A DNA stretch of 64,000 nucleotides, from the NCBI GenBank assembly GCA_003313425.1, contig NHZP01000082.1:62001-126000 (forward strand), written 5' to 3'. This stretch comes from Pseudopyrenochaeta lycopersici (lineage: Eukaryota > Ascomycota > Dothideomycetes > Pleosporales > Pseudopyrenochaetaceae). This document shows positions 1 through 12,237 of this stretch, in pieces (position 1 is the first letter of the stretch; each line of letters begins with the position of its first letter). A program made the translations under genes and the position numbers. The notes beneath the pieces were generated by a model that saw only the letters and a program-made list of their open reading frames with translations, was not told the DNA's origin and ran no database searches.

Positions 1-214
1 GAGCGATCGGGGAACGTTAAATAGCTCCGCAGCCCTGCGCATACTTTTTATCTGTCTTAAATTAATCGCCTAAGACGCAAGAAGGACACGATCCTCCTTT
101 TAAGCTACTGCAGGCTGTCGTTGGGTGGTTATAATTGTTGTTGTGGAGGCAAGCGCGTTAGTGTTAATAAGGTGGGCCGGCGACTAGTGTTAGCCGGCGA
201 GTGGTAGAACACGT
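1..214 (-). mobile_element. End of a pogo/Fot1-like DNA transposon, cut by the window edge
   Basis: The segment ends in GAACACGT followed by the target dinucleotide TA (215-216). Read on the minus strand it starts ACGTGTTC and matches, over most of its length, the start of the element at 50792-52626, including the stretch after the terminal repeat. It is therefore the 5' end of a second copy in opposite orientation, with the rest outside the window. No coding part is included. Confidence 0.75.
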
Positions 215-216
215 TA

Positions 217-878
217 TTAGAACCTGCGTACCTAGTAATACTACTATAAAAAACCTTTAGGTATAAGACTAAAAAGGAAATAGAGTATAAAGTTAAGAAA
301 ATCTTTAATATATAATATTCTAAGATTATAGAAGATAAGTATAGAGAGGATAAGTATCTAGTTAAATAGAAAAGGTACTCTAACTCTAAGAATACTTAGG
401 AACTAAAATTAAACTTAGAAAACTATAAAGAATAAATTAGTAATTATAACTAAGATAAAGAATAAAAAGAACTTAGGTACTAGAACTATAACTAATCTAA
501 TCTAATACTATAATTCTTAGAAGAAGAGAATTACCTTTAAGCTAAGATAGAGTAAAGACGCTCTAGTCTAGGGTAGAAGTACTAAGTATTAGCTCTTACT
601 TAAGAATATTAACTTTATAGTTAATATCCTTAATTACTTCTAATACTTTAATCTCTTCTATAATATAACTAGAATTATTAACTTATTATTACCTATAACG
701 CTATAATAACTTCTACTATTTATAAAGCTAATTCTTTTTTACGTAAGTAGTAAAGAAGGTATTTAGCGCTTTCTCTTCTATATTATTAGCTCTAGCTTCT
801 TACGCGTCTAACTAAGCTAATTCCTTATTTAGATAAGAAAAGTTTAGAACTAGTATATCTACTAGCTTATATAATAAC
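217..878. other. AT-rich RIP-mutated DNA, no gene
   Basis: This stretch is very AT-rich, full of TA and almost free of CA/TG, with stops in every frame. I recognise no protein family in it. It is the host flank into which the LTR retrotransposon inserted, and is probably older repeat debris. Confidence 0.6.
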
Positions 879-883
879 ACCCT

Positions 884-1133
884 TGTTATAGGCGAAGAGG
901 CCTGACTAACGAGTGTGTATTTGTCCTATACTACAGAAGGAGAAAGATAGAGAAGAGGTTACAGGTATCCTTAGAGGATATATATATATGTTCGTATAAG
1001 CGAAGAGGAACGTGCTCCTCTAGCTACTAACTTATACGAGCTAATAAGAAAAGGGGGCAGAGGAGATTAAGGAGTTCTTTCCCCGTGCGATAGTAGCAAA
1101 GCCTCTCTTACTTAAAGGGCGCAGCCTATTATA
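884..1133 (-). repeat. 3' LTR of the gypsy-type element
   Basis: 250 bp, starting TGTTATAGG and ending CTATTATA, where RIP has turned the expected ACA into ATA. It matches 6957-7206 over the full length, with differences mostly of C/T or G/A type. The TSD ACCCT lies directly upstream. Confidence 0.92.
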
Positions 1134-1149
1134 ATACCCTCCTCCTCCT

Positions 1150-4100
1150 TAAATAACTATGTTGCTTCTTCGTACGTAGTTTAACCTTAACCTTGTACTT
1201 ATATAGGTAGCGTTATGTTATCGTGCTGCAAAAGTAGAGATGTTGCGTGTACTTTTTCTTATTTGTTTGCAAGCAATTTTCCTCCTTTACCTGTTGTTAT
1301 TGCCTAATAACGTAAAGTAGAGGAGAGGTTAGTCGTTTACTCGCTCGTGCGCATATAAAGAGCTTTCCCTCTAACTCTTTCTTCCTCTTTTACTACTTAA
1401 CTTTAACTTACTTACGTACGACTCGTCTTCCTATTATTACTAATATGCCTCCTAAAGTAGCTCCCTTAGCTAGTTAGCCTAATTACGGTGTGTGGGGTCC
1501 TAGTAGTTATAGCGGTGGTGTAAACTATCTTGCTCGTACAACTGCTAGTAACATTATGTCTACGCACGCAGCTGCTAGGGCTAACATTACTTAGGTTGCT
1601 TACGCTTAGCTTACTTGAACTGCTCCTAACTAAACTTAACCTGCTAGTATTATTATTCCTGCTGCTTAGGGTAATGCGTCTCTTCTCTCTACTAACTATG
1701 TAATCTAGTATATCCTAGATACTCTAGTTATAGATAAGTTTTGCTGTCTCTTTGCAACTGCTTCTGTACGTCTTATTCCTCTTTTCTTTTCTATATCTAA
1801 CGTTATTTAGCCTAAGCTAGTTCGCATTACTAAATTCTTCCTTTATCCTATTAATTAATCCCTATATAATGCTTAGTAGGGCTATAGTCTTAACAATTTC
1901 TCTCTTATTATTACTTATTATATAATTAACGCTTAGTAACTCCTCTCTAGTTATTAATCCTACCTTAAAGCCTACCTTATCTATAGCCGCAGTTCCCTTA
2001 ACGCTAACTTCTGTTCTAATAACTATGCTAAGGCTATATAAGAGCGTTGTACGTTTACAGCCTTTGCTAAGTGTGTCTCTATTACTAGCGAGTAGAGCGG
2101 GGCTTACTCTAATTACGTGTAGCAGGATTACAGTGCGTCTTGTATGGCTAGGCGTACTCTACCTCTCCTACCTTCTAACAGAGTCTCTATTCCTTAGCGT
2201 GGTTAAGGTTAGAGTTAAGTCCTTACTAAGCCTAAGGAGGATAAACGTTTCTTAGACGTCTTAGGTTAGAGGGCCTCGTACAGGGTTAGTTAGCTTATAC
2301 TAGCTTATTTCTCTAACCTTTTAGTAGTTTCCTAGATAGTAGCCGTATAGGCTGTGTATAAGTCCTCTATTTCTTATAGGCTTCTATAGTAATAAGATTC
2401 TCTTCTAGCTCCTAAGTTAGGTTATAGTACCCCTCTTATTTTATATAGAACTTATTATGTTAATTTTATAAGCGCTTATCTTAGATGTTCTTAATTACCT
2501 ATTTAAGGTAGTCTTCCTATAGGTTGTTGTCTTGTATAATAACAGCAGCAGGGTTTAAGTTATTAGTTTATTATAATAGGAAGGGGTCTTTAGTAGCTAG
2601 TCTTAGCTTCTCTATATAGTATAATTTAGTTCTCTATAGTATATAAAGCTTAACCTAATAGGGGTCTTATACGCGGGCGACTTAGTACTTCTTACTTTTC
2701 TAGTTAAGTTTCTTGCTTCTGCGTGTAGTTTGTACGTGCCTAAGGTCTAACTATACCCAGTCTCTAACCTTATACTTAGGAGCTGGGCGACGTGTCTTAT
2801 TCGCCTGTACTTCTTATTATTATTAAGCGTGTGTTATAGCTAAGATAGCCTAGTTAGTAGCTTATTTTAGCGTTTATATAATGCTTTCTGCTCGTTCGCT
2901 AGGGGGTGTTACTCTGTTAAGTAGGTTGCTGCTAGCTAATTTCCTAAGTAGCTCTAGGAAGGGCGAGTTTAGATAGCTGTATAGAAGGAAGAAAGGAGTA
3001 ACGCCTGTAGAAGAGTTCGTATAAGTGTTTAGTATTAGCTTAAGGATTAGGCATAGCGTTGCCTAGTTGTTCTAGTTGTAGTTACAAAAGATTCAACTAA
3101 CTGCTTTAATATCACTATTCGCGCGTTCTGTAGTACTGTCTGTTTGTAGGTAGTAGGCTGTTAACAGGTTTCTCTATACTCCTAAGAGTTTACAGATTTT
3201 TCCCTATAGTTTGCTTATAAATTACGTGCCCCTGTTTAATGTAATAGACCTAGGGAGCCTGTAGTGGCGGAAGACTTCTCGTACTAATGCCTAGGCTACA
3301 TTATCTGCTTTAATTATCTTAAGTAGGATTAGTATTACGCCTTTACCTAGGCGGTCTTTAACTACTATTAGGTTAGTGCAGCTAGACGACGGTAGTAGAC
3401 TAGTAATAAAGTTAACTGTTAAGTCTTACTACGTACAACTAGGTACTAGTAACAGGCGTAGGTATCTGTGCTTACTGTCTCTCTATAAGGTACTTTGTCT
3501 ACATAAGCTGCAATTCTGTACAAATTAGTGGACGTTTTCGCTTATACCTGGCTAGTACTAGGTACTAGCTAGCGTGCGGTACGTTTCTTCTCTTCCTAGG
3601 TAACCTGTTTGCACAGCTAGATATGCTTGCTAGATAATTCCTATACGAAGGGGTTCATTTTCAGGCACCCAGATCCTAGATCTCTATTAGAGCTTTCTCT
3701 CTAAGTTGATTATACAATCTCCTAGTAATATAGCAAGTTTCTTTGTTATACTAGGTAGCGACCTAGCACCTAGCTTTATAGCGTTGTAGACTTCCTAATA
3801 GGTTAAGTCGTCTCGTACGGCTTAGTCCTAGTGTTCAGCGATTAAGTCCTTAAGGATTAGAGCTTTTAGTAGGGACTCAGCTATAATTAAGCTGTTAAGG
3901 GTTAACGTAGGGGTTCGTACGACCCCTATAACTATTAGATCTTGCTGTTAGGCTAGTACTAATATAATAAACTCTCTGCTTGCTAGGCGGCTGTTGTCCG
4001 TTCCTTGTAGTAGGTCCTAGTCTCTTCTAGATAGTGCGTCTGCTTAGGTGTTCTCCTTGCCTAGACAGTACTACAGCTTCATATTATTAAACTATAATAG

Positions 4101-6940
4101 GTAGACTAACTATTATACGTGTTATTCTATTATCTTTTACTTCTTTATAAAGTACTCTAGGTTCTTATAGTTAGTAATTACTTTAAATTCTTATACGCTA
4201 TAGAGTTCTGCGTCCTATTTATTTAGGCATGTAATAACTGCTAGTAACTTCTTATTATAAATTAGGTAGTTACTCTCGTACGCTAGAAATTTCCTTAAGA
4301 GGTAAGCTACCGTGCGAAGGGTTCCTTACTTATTTTCTTATAATAGTACCCCGCCTATAGTAAAGCCTAAAGAGTTATATTCTACTATTATCTATTATTT
4401 AAGTAAGAAAGTAGTAAGGACTTTGTCTGCTAAGAATGTATCCTTAAGAGCTTAGAAACTCTGCTCTTATTCTGTATCCTATAGGAATTTCTCTTCTTTC
4501 CTTATTAGCTGTACGAGAGGCTCTGCTAGTTAGAAGAAGTTTAGGATAAAGCGTCTGTAGAAGTTAGTAAACCCTAGGAATCTTTATACGCCTTTAACTA
4601 TTATTAGGGCCTCCTATTCTTAAATAGCTTAGACTTTTTTAAGGTCTATAGATATACCCTTCTATACTTCTAGGATAAAGCTAAGGTACTTTGTACGCTA
4701 AATATTAAACTTATATTTACTTAGTTCTAGGTGTAGTCCTACTTCTTATAGGCAATCTAATACTTTTTATACGTAGGCGTAGTACTAAGAGAGGGATCCT
4801 TTAGTAAAGATAAGGATATTATCTAGGTATATAGAGGCGAAGTCGTCTAAGAAGTCTTGTAGGGCCTAGTTAATATACCTCTAGAAGGTACTTAGTGCAT
4901 TTGCTAAGCTAAAGGGCGTTACTAGCTACTTATATAATCTGAATCGTGTTCGAAACGCAGTTATCTATTCTAATCCTTTACTTATCCTTATCTTATAGAA
5001 TACTGCAGTAATATCTAGCTTAGTGTACTATGTAGCTTGTCTAATTTAGTTTAACGTCTTACGTATAAGAGGTAGTAGGTAACAGTCCTTCTTAGTTAGG
5101 GCGTTAAGAGCTCTATAGTCTACACAGAATTGTAGTCCTCCTCCTAGCTTACGTACGAATAGTATAGGTAAGGCTGCTAGTAAGCTGCTCGCACAGATAA
5201 ACCCTTTATCTAGGAGGTCTAATAGCGTCTTCCTTAGTACTAAGAGTTTACCTTTTAATATTACGTAGAGAGGTCTGTACAGTATCTCTAGCTTCTGTCT
5301 ATTCTTCTCTTCTAACTCTATTACGTAGTCTTATTATAGGCCTCGCTGTAGGGGTAGCTTATTTCCTTCCTTAGGTAGGAACATCTTTAGATAAGGTCGT
5401 ACGTGAGCTGGCAGGGCGTCGCATATTTCCTGCAGTGTTTTCTAGACCTTTAGGCGTAGTGCTTTCTTAATGTCCCTTAGGCTTATAGCAAAGATTTAAG
5501 TCTTACTATAGCTTTATCTGTAGTGTTGTACGTAGTGTTAGAAAGCTATAGCTAATACTAGGGTACAGCTAAAGTCTAGGGTAGCGTGTTCTGTACTATA
5601 TATAGTAACCTTATATACTTTTAAGTACAGAAGTTTCTTCTCTGCGTTAATAACGCCTTTAATACTCTCTAACTAAGTCTTCTTAAGGATTATATTGTAT
5701 TAGTAAGTAGTTAAGGTAACGTACGCAGCTACGTACTGCTGTATTCCTCCTACGTCTAATAAAAATTTAGTAACGTATAATACTGTACTCTTTTATTTAT
5801 TTACCCCTTTAATCTTAATAGGGAGGATCTTAATGCGTAGTAAGTTTAAGTCCCTTATAAGTTTCTTACTTAATAAACAGTAGGTGCAGCAACTGTTATT
5901 AATTATAGCAGTAGCTAGTTATACAGAATTAATAATAATATTTACAGATATAGGTTTTGTAGTTACTAGCTGTAGTAAAAGTAACCTTATTATTTGTATA
6001 GGGGTTTGGACTTGTGCGGGCTCTAGCATATAACTTCGTGCTAGAGCTACTCTTTTCCCTCGTCCGAGGAGGATAGGGATTCTATTACTTATTTAGTAGT
6101 TACAGATACAATCTTTATAGGTTTTACAGGTTTATTAACCTATCTCGTATAATAGCCTTCTTAGCTGTTTAATAACTTTGTCGTACACTAGGCTACTTAG
6201 TGGTCGTGCAGACCGCACCTTAAACAGGCGCCGTTCTCTTTTCTTTCTTAGACCTGTTTACGTGTTCCCTAGAATTCTTTTCTAGGTTTCGCACGGAGCT
6301 GGTGAGCTCCTACAGAAGTTGTCCAGTCCATCTTATTGTTGTCTCTTTGGGTCATTAGTTGGCTCTGCGTGTCGTACGCTTCGCCTATATAGCTCTTGCT
6401 TGTAGTACTTTACTCTACTGTTATCGTCCGGGTAGGCTGCACGGTCTCTGTACAGCTTTGCTTGGACCTTCATTTTCTATTAAAGATATTACTCGTGCGA
6501 GCCTTTCTTAAAGACTTCTATATTTAGCAGTCTTAGTTTCCTAATCTCTTATACAGGAGAGTCTTACTGTTCTGTTGAAAAGGGGGTAGAGACTGTGCGT
6601 GCTGTCTGTGCACTGCTTAATTCAGCGACTAAGTTCTTTAGCTCCTAAACTTGGTTCTGTAATAACTCGTATAGCTGGCTCTACTGTTAACTAGCTAACT
6701 TGTTAAGGCTGTCTTGTAAGGAGTTGACTGTTACTAATAGATCTTCTGCTAAGGGTTAGTTATTGCGTAGTTATCAGGGGTCGTGCTGATGTAACTAGTG
6801 TTGCTGAGGTGCGTGCTAGTGCAGCTGGTGTTGCTGCTGTCCTAAGGCTCCTGTCATCTGCATCTGGTGCTCTTATTGTTGTAGCTCGTACGCTTGTTAG
6901 TTTAAGGGCCCTTAGTGTCCGTCCATTATTTTTTAGGTTA
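1150..6940 (-). pseudogene. gag-pol remnant of the gypsy-type element
   Basis: Minus-strand translation gives recognisable but stop-riddled polyprotein. A CxxC-type zinc-knuckle remnant lies near 6190-6230, an RT active-site block resembling YLDDILIF near 4807-4835, then RNase H-like sequence, and an integrase block resembling HPQTDGQTER near 3120-3170. In-frame TAG and TAA stand where Trp and Gln are expected, the RIP pattern. No continuous reading frame survives. Confidence 0.8.
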
Positions 6941-6956
6941 TTAATCTTTCTCCTTA

Positions 6957-7206
6957 TGTTATGGGCGAAGAGGCCTAACTAACGAGTGTGCATTTGTCCT
7001 ATACTACAGAAGGAGAAAGATAGAGAAGAGGTTATAGGTATCCTTAGAGGATATATATATATATTTATATGAGCGAAGAGGAACGTGCTCCTCTAGCTGC
7101 TAACTTGTACGAGCTAATAAGAAAAGGGGGCAGAGGAGATTAAGGAGTTCTTTCCCCGTGCGATAGTAGCGAAGCCTCTCCTGCTTAAAGGGCGCAGCCT
7201 ATTACA
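6957..7206 (-). repeat. 5' LTR of the gypsy-type element
   Basis: 250 bp, starting TGTTATGGG and ending CTATTACA, followed by the target duplication ACCCT at 7207-7211. It keeps the intact CA end that the other LTR has lost. Confidence 0.92.
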
Positions 7207-7211
7207 ACCCT

Positions 7212-8425
7212 ATTATAATAATAATTCCTATACTTCTCCTTTAATAATAATATTTTATACTCTAACTTCTTTTTTAAATAATATTTATAGGAAACTATAA
7301 TAACTTAGCTAATAGTATTTATATAATCTCTAATAGAATAATAATAAGTAGTACTATAAGAAGCTATAAGTTAGTTATAAGGATATAAGGACTAGAAGAG
7401 GAGGATAGTATTATAAATAAGAAGTAGGAAGGTAGCAGTTATAAGGATGTAGGAGGAGGCACAGATAACTAATAAGGAGACTAAGCCTCTAAACTAACTA
7501 ATAACGCTAAGGTTACGTAATCTTAGGAAACCTACGCTAAGACAGACTATATCCTATAGGATAGAGACAAACTTAGAAATCTTAGAGGGGGCCTTATAGG
7601 AATCCTATAAGATAATTATATATATAGACTTACATAATATAGCTATATAGCATATTATAATTAACTTAAGATAATCTATAAGTATACTACTGTCTAATAC
7701 TTCTACCTTTAACCTACCTAGTACTGCACATCTATAGAATACTCTAAAGATACTAACTAGTTAACACTAGTTGCTTTATATTGTAACTACTTAACTAGAT
7801 CTTTAACAGTAAGTCTATCTACTATTATTTACAAAGACTATATATTTAACTTAAATTTATCTAAGTAATACTTCTTATTATAGCTAGTAGTTATAAATAT
7901 TAATATATTAAAGTTTAGTTTAAAGTTTTATAATCTCTTCTATAATAAGTTAAATTATCTATATATTATTATATAAAATTAGAGTAGTTAACACGAGTAA
8001 TAATATCTAAAGCTCCTTAAGAAGTCGCGAGGTAAATATAGCTTCTTTTACTACTTAAGAGAGTGTAAGTAGTTCTACTTTAGTTATTAAGGTAGTAACT
8101 ATATCTTATTTACTTACTCTCTAAGTAATAAGACTACTAAATAGCTTATTTATATAACCTTATAAACTCTTGCTATTAACTATATTATTAGTAAATAATA
8201 CGTTACTAGCTACTTTAAGCTTATCGCCTCCTCCTAATTTAAGTACTCTTAATTTTATTGCTGTAAGGTAAAGCAGGACTCTGTTAGCAGCCTCCTAGTA
8301 CTCCGTGTAGGGTTGATAAGAAAGCGTGCAAGGCGCGATGTTGCGAAGGCGATATCTGGTCGTGTTGTAACAGCGGCAAATAGCAAGGAAACAATCTTAC
8401 GCTGGTATTTGTTAACTTCTGAAGG
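7212..8425. other. AT-rich RIP-mutated DNA, no recognisable gene
   Basis: AT-rich sequence with stops in all frames. From about 8300 the base composition becomes more balanced, marking the edge of the gene island. I see no conserved motif and no terminal repeat in this stretch. Confidence 0.55.
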
Positions 8426-8482
8426 TTGTCAAAACTTTGGGGGTGTAAGAGTAGTCTCATTAATTAAGCTGAGCCTGAGACT
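8426..8482 (+). repeat. 57-bp direct repeat, left copy
   Basis: This 57-bp segment, beginning TTGTCAAAACTTTGGGGG and ending CTGAGCCTGAGACT, recurs in the same orientation at 50734-50790 with three mismatches. The two copies lie just outside the two ends of the gene cluster. They look like a terminus of some mobile element, but no partner repeat is visible nearby. Confidence 0.85.
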
Positions 8483-8622
8483 TAGAAATGACGCTAATTA
8501 GTCATGTAGACAAGGTCACATGACCACTGCACCCCATCGCCCATCTTGACATACGAACTGATGATATCAAGTGGACATCGCAAGCAAAGGTATTTCACAG
8601 AGACTATCCGCACCCTTCCAAT

Positions 8623-9135
8623 TCACGACTTGAGAATTTTATGCTGTCCCTGCTCCTCATCCAGCAACGCCTCAATTGCCGCATGATACTTGTCAATGCC
8701 CTCGGGCCTTGCCATCGCCAGCATCAAATCATCCGGCACATGGACAAACCTATCCGTCTCGCACACCAACTCGCGCCGAAACAGCGTCAACCCATGCCCC
8801 GCCCTCGTAAACGTATACGTGATCCAGCAAATGCCCTCAACGCCGCCCGTCCCGTCTTTGGCCACGCCGATATTGTTGACGGAGCGGAAAGCGAATTTGC
8901 GGCCCTGCTGCGCAATCTCAAGGCGCCATTTCGGGTAGTATGTGTTTTCGGGCAGGGCGACTTTCTCGGTCCATTCGTCGCCGACTTTGAGCGGGAGGGT
9001 GAGTGTTTCGTCGGGGGGTAGCCCGGCGCTGCCTTTGTAGGTGCGGCCCCAGTTTGCGGGGTTGCTGACGAAGTCGTAGATGATTTCGGGCGGGTAGTTG
9101 AATATTGTTGATGAGGTTGCTGTCATTACTCCCAT
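8623..9135 (-). CDS. SRPBCC (START-like) family protein
   Basis: Single exon, 170 aa. The protein has the layout of small SRPBCC/polyketide-cyclase-like proteins. There is an N-terminal strand and helix (residues 7-30, with IFNYPPEIIYDFVSNPANW), a central beta sheet with VGDEWTEKV and WRLEIAQQGRKFAFRS, and a C-terminal helix (about 150-165). Such proteins form a deep hydrophobic pocket and act as cyclases, hydrolases, dehydratases or ligand carriers; the exact reaction cannot be told from the sequence. Met1 and Met4 are both possible starts. It is transcribed away from the Baeyer-Villiger monooxygenase gene across an 814-bp gap, so the two could share regulation. There is no signal peptide. 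A binding or isomerising helper for a cluster intermediate is my inference. Confidence 0.8.
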   Translation of the reverse strand: MGVMTATSSTIFNYPPEIIYDFVSNPANWGRTYKGSAGLPPDETLTLPLKVGDEWTEKVALPENTYYPKWRLEIAQQGRKFAFRSVNNIGVAKDGTGGVEGICWITYTFTRAGHGLTLFRRELVCETDRFVHVPDDLMLAMARPEGIDKYHAAIEALLDEEQGQHKILKS

Positions 9136-9949
9136 TTTGGAGCAGGATTGTATTGTGTTGGTTGCTTTTCAAGGGGGTGGGAAATCAGTGCTGTGATGTG
9201 TTGGAAATGGGTGGCTATGGAGTGTGGTATCTGTGAAAATGAGAACGTCTGAGAGGTCAACGCTCTACTCATCCAAGGTAGACTACCATCTGGAAGCGCG
9301 GATGTTATATCTCTCCGGATCCGGACCGAGGATCTTTGTTTAGTACCAAGTATGCACCATGCAGGTAATGCTGCGGGGACGCCGGCATTGTATTCCGTCG
9401 ACCTGGGGTATCGTCAAAGTCAAGAGCTCTGCAAGCTTGAAGTAGACATGAGATATTCCCCCACTGCGGAAGTCTTATCCATCGCAGATTTAAACTTTGA
9501 AGAACATTGTTTGTTTATTTTTGTTTGTTTTAAACAAAAAATGGAACAAAATACAAATGCCGTCGCATTTGGCCCCGAATGGCTGTGCACACCCGACATC
9601 TCGCTCTACATGTGTTGTTCATTGTGAACTATGAGGTTTTACCGAGCATTTTGACCATCTAAGGCCCCGGGATTCTGTTTCGATATGCTATTCATCTCAC
9701 GACCTCGCTTGGAATCCTCGGATGAGGTGAAATGTATGAAATCTCCCGGGCGGACATGTCCGGCTACCCTTTTTCCGAGGCACGCACGCACGCCGCACGC
9801 TCAATAGTAAATGTAAACACGTCCTGCCGATAATGTTAGTGCTGGTCCTGATTCGGCCCTCGGATTTCATGCGTCAATCAAGCGTGGTTTCAACATTCAA
9901 CGGCCTTCGCCGTAATACTTTGACATCGAACAACTCCACGCTGAGGGCA
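9136..9949. promoter_or_regulatory. Divergent promoter region of SRPBCC and BVMO 1 genes
   Basis: 814 bp between two divergent genes. It holds a perfect 12-bp palindrome CGGACATGTCCG at 9751-9762, the CGG...CCG layout bound by fungal Zn2Cys6 regulators. A second palindrome, CCGGATCCGG, lies near 9316, and TTTCCGA at 9772-9778 recurs upstream of other cluster genes. The small open frame at 9352-9627 has no recognisable domain and I do not call it a gene. Confidence 0.5.
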
Positions 9950-11763
9950 ATGGCAACCATTACAAACGGCCTGAACTGGCGTAGTCAAAAAGAGCTCGCT
10001 CTCGATGCATTAGTCGTTGGGGGAGGGTTCGGCGGCTTATACACGCTCTACAAGTTACGAGAAAAGGGCCTGAATGCAAAGGTATTCGAGGCAGGTTCTG
10101 CGCTTGGTGGTGTTTGGCATTGGAATCGTGGGTCCAATATCCCCAAATAGGCGCTCATTGTACACTCGGTATTGACAGTGTTTGTAGGATACCCAGGAGC
10201 CCGCGTCGACTCTGAAGTTCCCTACTATCAATACAGTCTCCATAAAGTGTGGAAAGATTGGTCCTGGACCGAGCGGTTCCCGAATGACAGCGAATTGCGA
10301 GCATATTTTAGACATGCTGCAGATAAAATGGGGGTTAATGAGCATATCAAATTCAAGGAGAGCGTTGTCGAGTGCATATGGGTGCCCGCCGAGAAAATGT
10401 GGCTCGTAAAGACAAAGCAGGGTACAACCATTCGCTGCAAATATTTGGTTGCTGCTGCGGGATCATCGTACAAAAAACACTATCCCGGCATCCCTGGCCT
10501 CGAAAGTTATAAGGGCAGATTGCTGCACGCTGCAGGCTTCCCGGAGGGGGGTGTAGATTTCAAAGGCCAAAAGGTGGCAGTCATTGGACAAGGTGAGCAG
10601 CCGTGAATGCATGCCTGTATTTGGTCATTCCTGCTTATGGCAGCTAGGCGCAACCGGCATTCAGATCACACAAGAGGTTTCAAAAATCGCGGATGAGCTG
10701 GTCGTCTTCATTCGCACCCCAAACACAGCCTTTCCGATGAAGCAGCGCAAGATGACCGAGCCCGAGCAGAACCAATACAAAACCTTGTACGACATGATGT
10801 TCAAAGCCGCACGACAATCTTCAGCAGGCCTGCCGTACGGGGCTGATGGCAAAGCGCTCAAAGGAGTATCAAAAGAGGAGCGTGAAGCACGATGGGATGA
10901 ACTTTGGAACCGAGGAGGCTTCAATTTCACCATAGGCGGCTACTCTGACTTTTTGTTCGACAAAGAGGCAAACGGCATCATGTATCAGTACTGGAGGAAG
11001 CACGTCCTTGCTCGGATCAAGAACCCCGAGAAGCAAAAGATCATGGCGCCTGCAGTCCCACATCATCCGATCGGGACAAAGCGACCCAGCTTGGAGCAAG
11101 ACTACTACGAATGCATCGACAGAGACAATGTCACGCTTGTCAGCGTCAAGGAAAATCCCATTATCAGAATCACCGAAGATGGCGTGCAGACAAAGAGTAG
11201 CCATCACTATAAAGTCGATTCTATTATCCTCGCAACTGGCTATGATGCAGTGACTGGCAGCTACACCGGCATGGGCCTCAAAGACACTAATGGAAAAGAT
11301 CTCAAGGAGAAGTGGGCCAACGGCGTCCGCACATATCTAGGGCTGACTGTGCCCGGCCTCCCCAACATGTTTATGGTTTACAGTCCACAAGGTCAGTACC
11401 TCTTTTCCCTTCCACAGCAAGATTTATCATACTGATAGGATAACCCCAGCACCTACGGCGCTCGCAAACGGCACCACAATCATCGAGTGCCAGGCAGACT
11501 GGGTCGCAGACGCTATCTCAAAAATGCAAAAGGAAGGCATTTCCACCATCGAGGCACGGCCCGACGCCGCGGAGAAATGGGGCCAGGCGATCCAGGATAT
11601 GAATCAGAAGACGCTGTTTCCTCTGGCGAACTCATGGTACATGGGCGACAATATTCCGGGGAAGAAGAGGGAGCAGTTGAATTATCTGGCGGGGCTCGCA
11701 CAGTATGAGAAAGAGTGCCGTGCGGCGTTGGATACTTGGGACGGCTTTGAAGTAACCAAGTGA
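9950..11763 (+). CDS. Flavin-dependent Baeyer-Villiger monooxygenase 1
   Basis: Inserts one oxygen atom next to a ketone, giving an ester or lactone, using FAD and NADPH. Four exons: 9950-10127, 10188-10592, 10648-11391, 11450-11763 (546 aa), with introns of 60, 55 and 58 bp. An upstream in-frame ATG at 9833 would add 39 residues. The FAD-binding GGGFGG is at residues 24-29, the WNRYPGAR segment common in the family crosses intron 1, and a second Rossmann motif VIGQGATG crosses intron 2. The BVMO fingerprint FxGxxxHxxxW is present at 167-177 in altered form: Tyr replaces the first Phe and Phe replaces the Trp, while Gly and the key His173 remain. Length fits cyclohexanone-monooxygenase-like enzymes. 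The substrate is unknown; neighbours suggest a cyclic or terpenoid ketone. Confidence 0.9.
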
Positions 11764-12237
11764 GGTGGGTTTGGAAATTGGGATTGTGGAGGCTGGTTTC
11801 ATTGGTGCGCTCGTGATTATATACATCGTCATTATGTCGCTCTTGCAATGATTTTGTGATCGAAAAAAGTTGAGCTTAGTAGCCATAGTGGATTATTTGC
11901 AGATTATGTTTTTTTTTTTTGGGAATGATGAAAAAAATTTGTCCCCCCTGTGTTTGGCAATTTCTACGCCGAGAACAATAATATATGTTGGATCTAGCCA
12001 ATATGTTTTAGACTACAAAAAACACTTCTAAAAATAGTAAACAATAGGAAGGAACATAAATTTTAAATAGAATTAGTAAACAAGGAGAGGGTAGGTATAT
12101 ATCGAGTATCGTGCAACAACACCCTTCACTCAGAATTACATAACTGTCCATCTCCAAAGCTAAGCATTAATAAGTGAGAAAGTATATGACTCTTCATTGC
12201 TACAAAGAGAAGCTAGTGTGCTATTTTCGAAAGTTCT
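11764..12237. other. Intergenic region between convergent genes
   Basis: 3' flanks of BVMO 1 (+) and the carboxylase alpha gene (-). It contains a homopolymer T run near 11910 and AT-rich sequence consistent with 3' untranslated regions and polyadenylation signals. No coding signal is seen. Confidence 0.5.

Larger units (their letters stand above)
884..7206 (-). mobile_element. Complete RIP-degraded gypsy-type LTR retrotransposon
   Basis: Two 250-bp long terminal repeats (884-1133 and 6957-7206) begin TG and end CA, or TA after C-to-T mutation. They are flanked by the same 5-bp target duplication ACCCT at 879-883 and 7207-7211. A purine-rich tract sits against the left LTR when read on the minus strand, so the element is coded on minus: 5' LTR on the right, 3' LTR on the left. 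Recognisable pieces in minus-strand order are a gag zinc-knuckle-like motif (near 6190-6230), a reverse transcriptase YLDN-type motif (near 4807-4835) and an integrase PQTDGQ-like motif (near 3120-3170). The gag, RT, integrase order is that of Ty3/gypsy. Stops throughout make it inactive. Confidence 0.9.

Noticed and set aside
8641..9021. 126-codon plus-strand frame opposite the SRPBCC gene
   Set aside because: Mirror frame of a well-supported minus-strand gene with recognised fold; Arg/Pro-rich composition typical of an antisense shadow.
9352..9627. 91-codon plus-strand frame in the SRPBCC/BVMO 1 gap
   Set aside because: No domain, odd composition with homopolymer runs, and it fills a divergent promoter; more likely untranslated.
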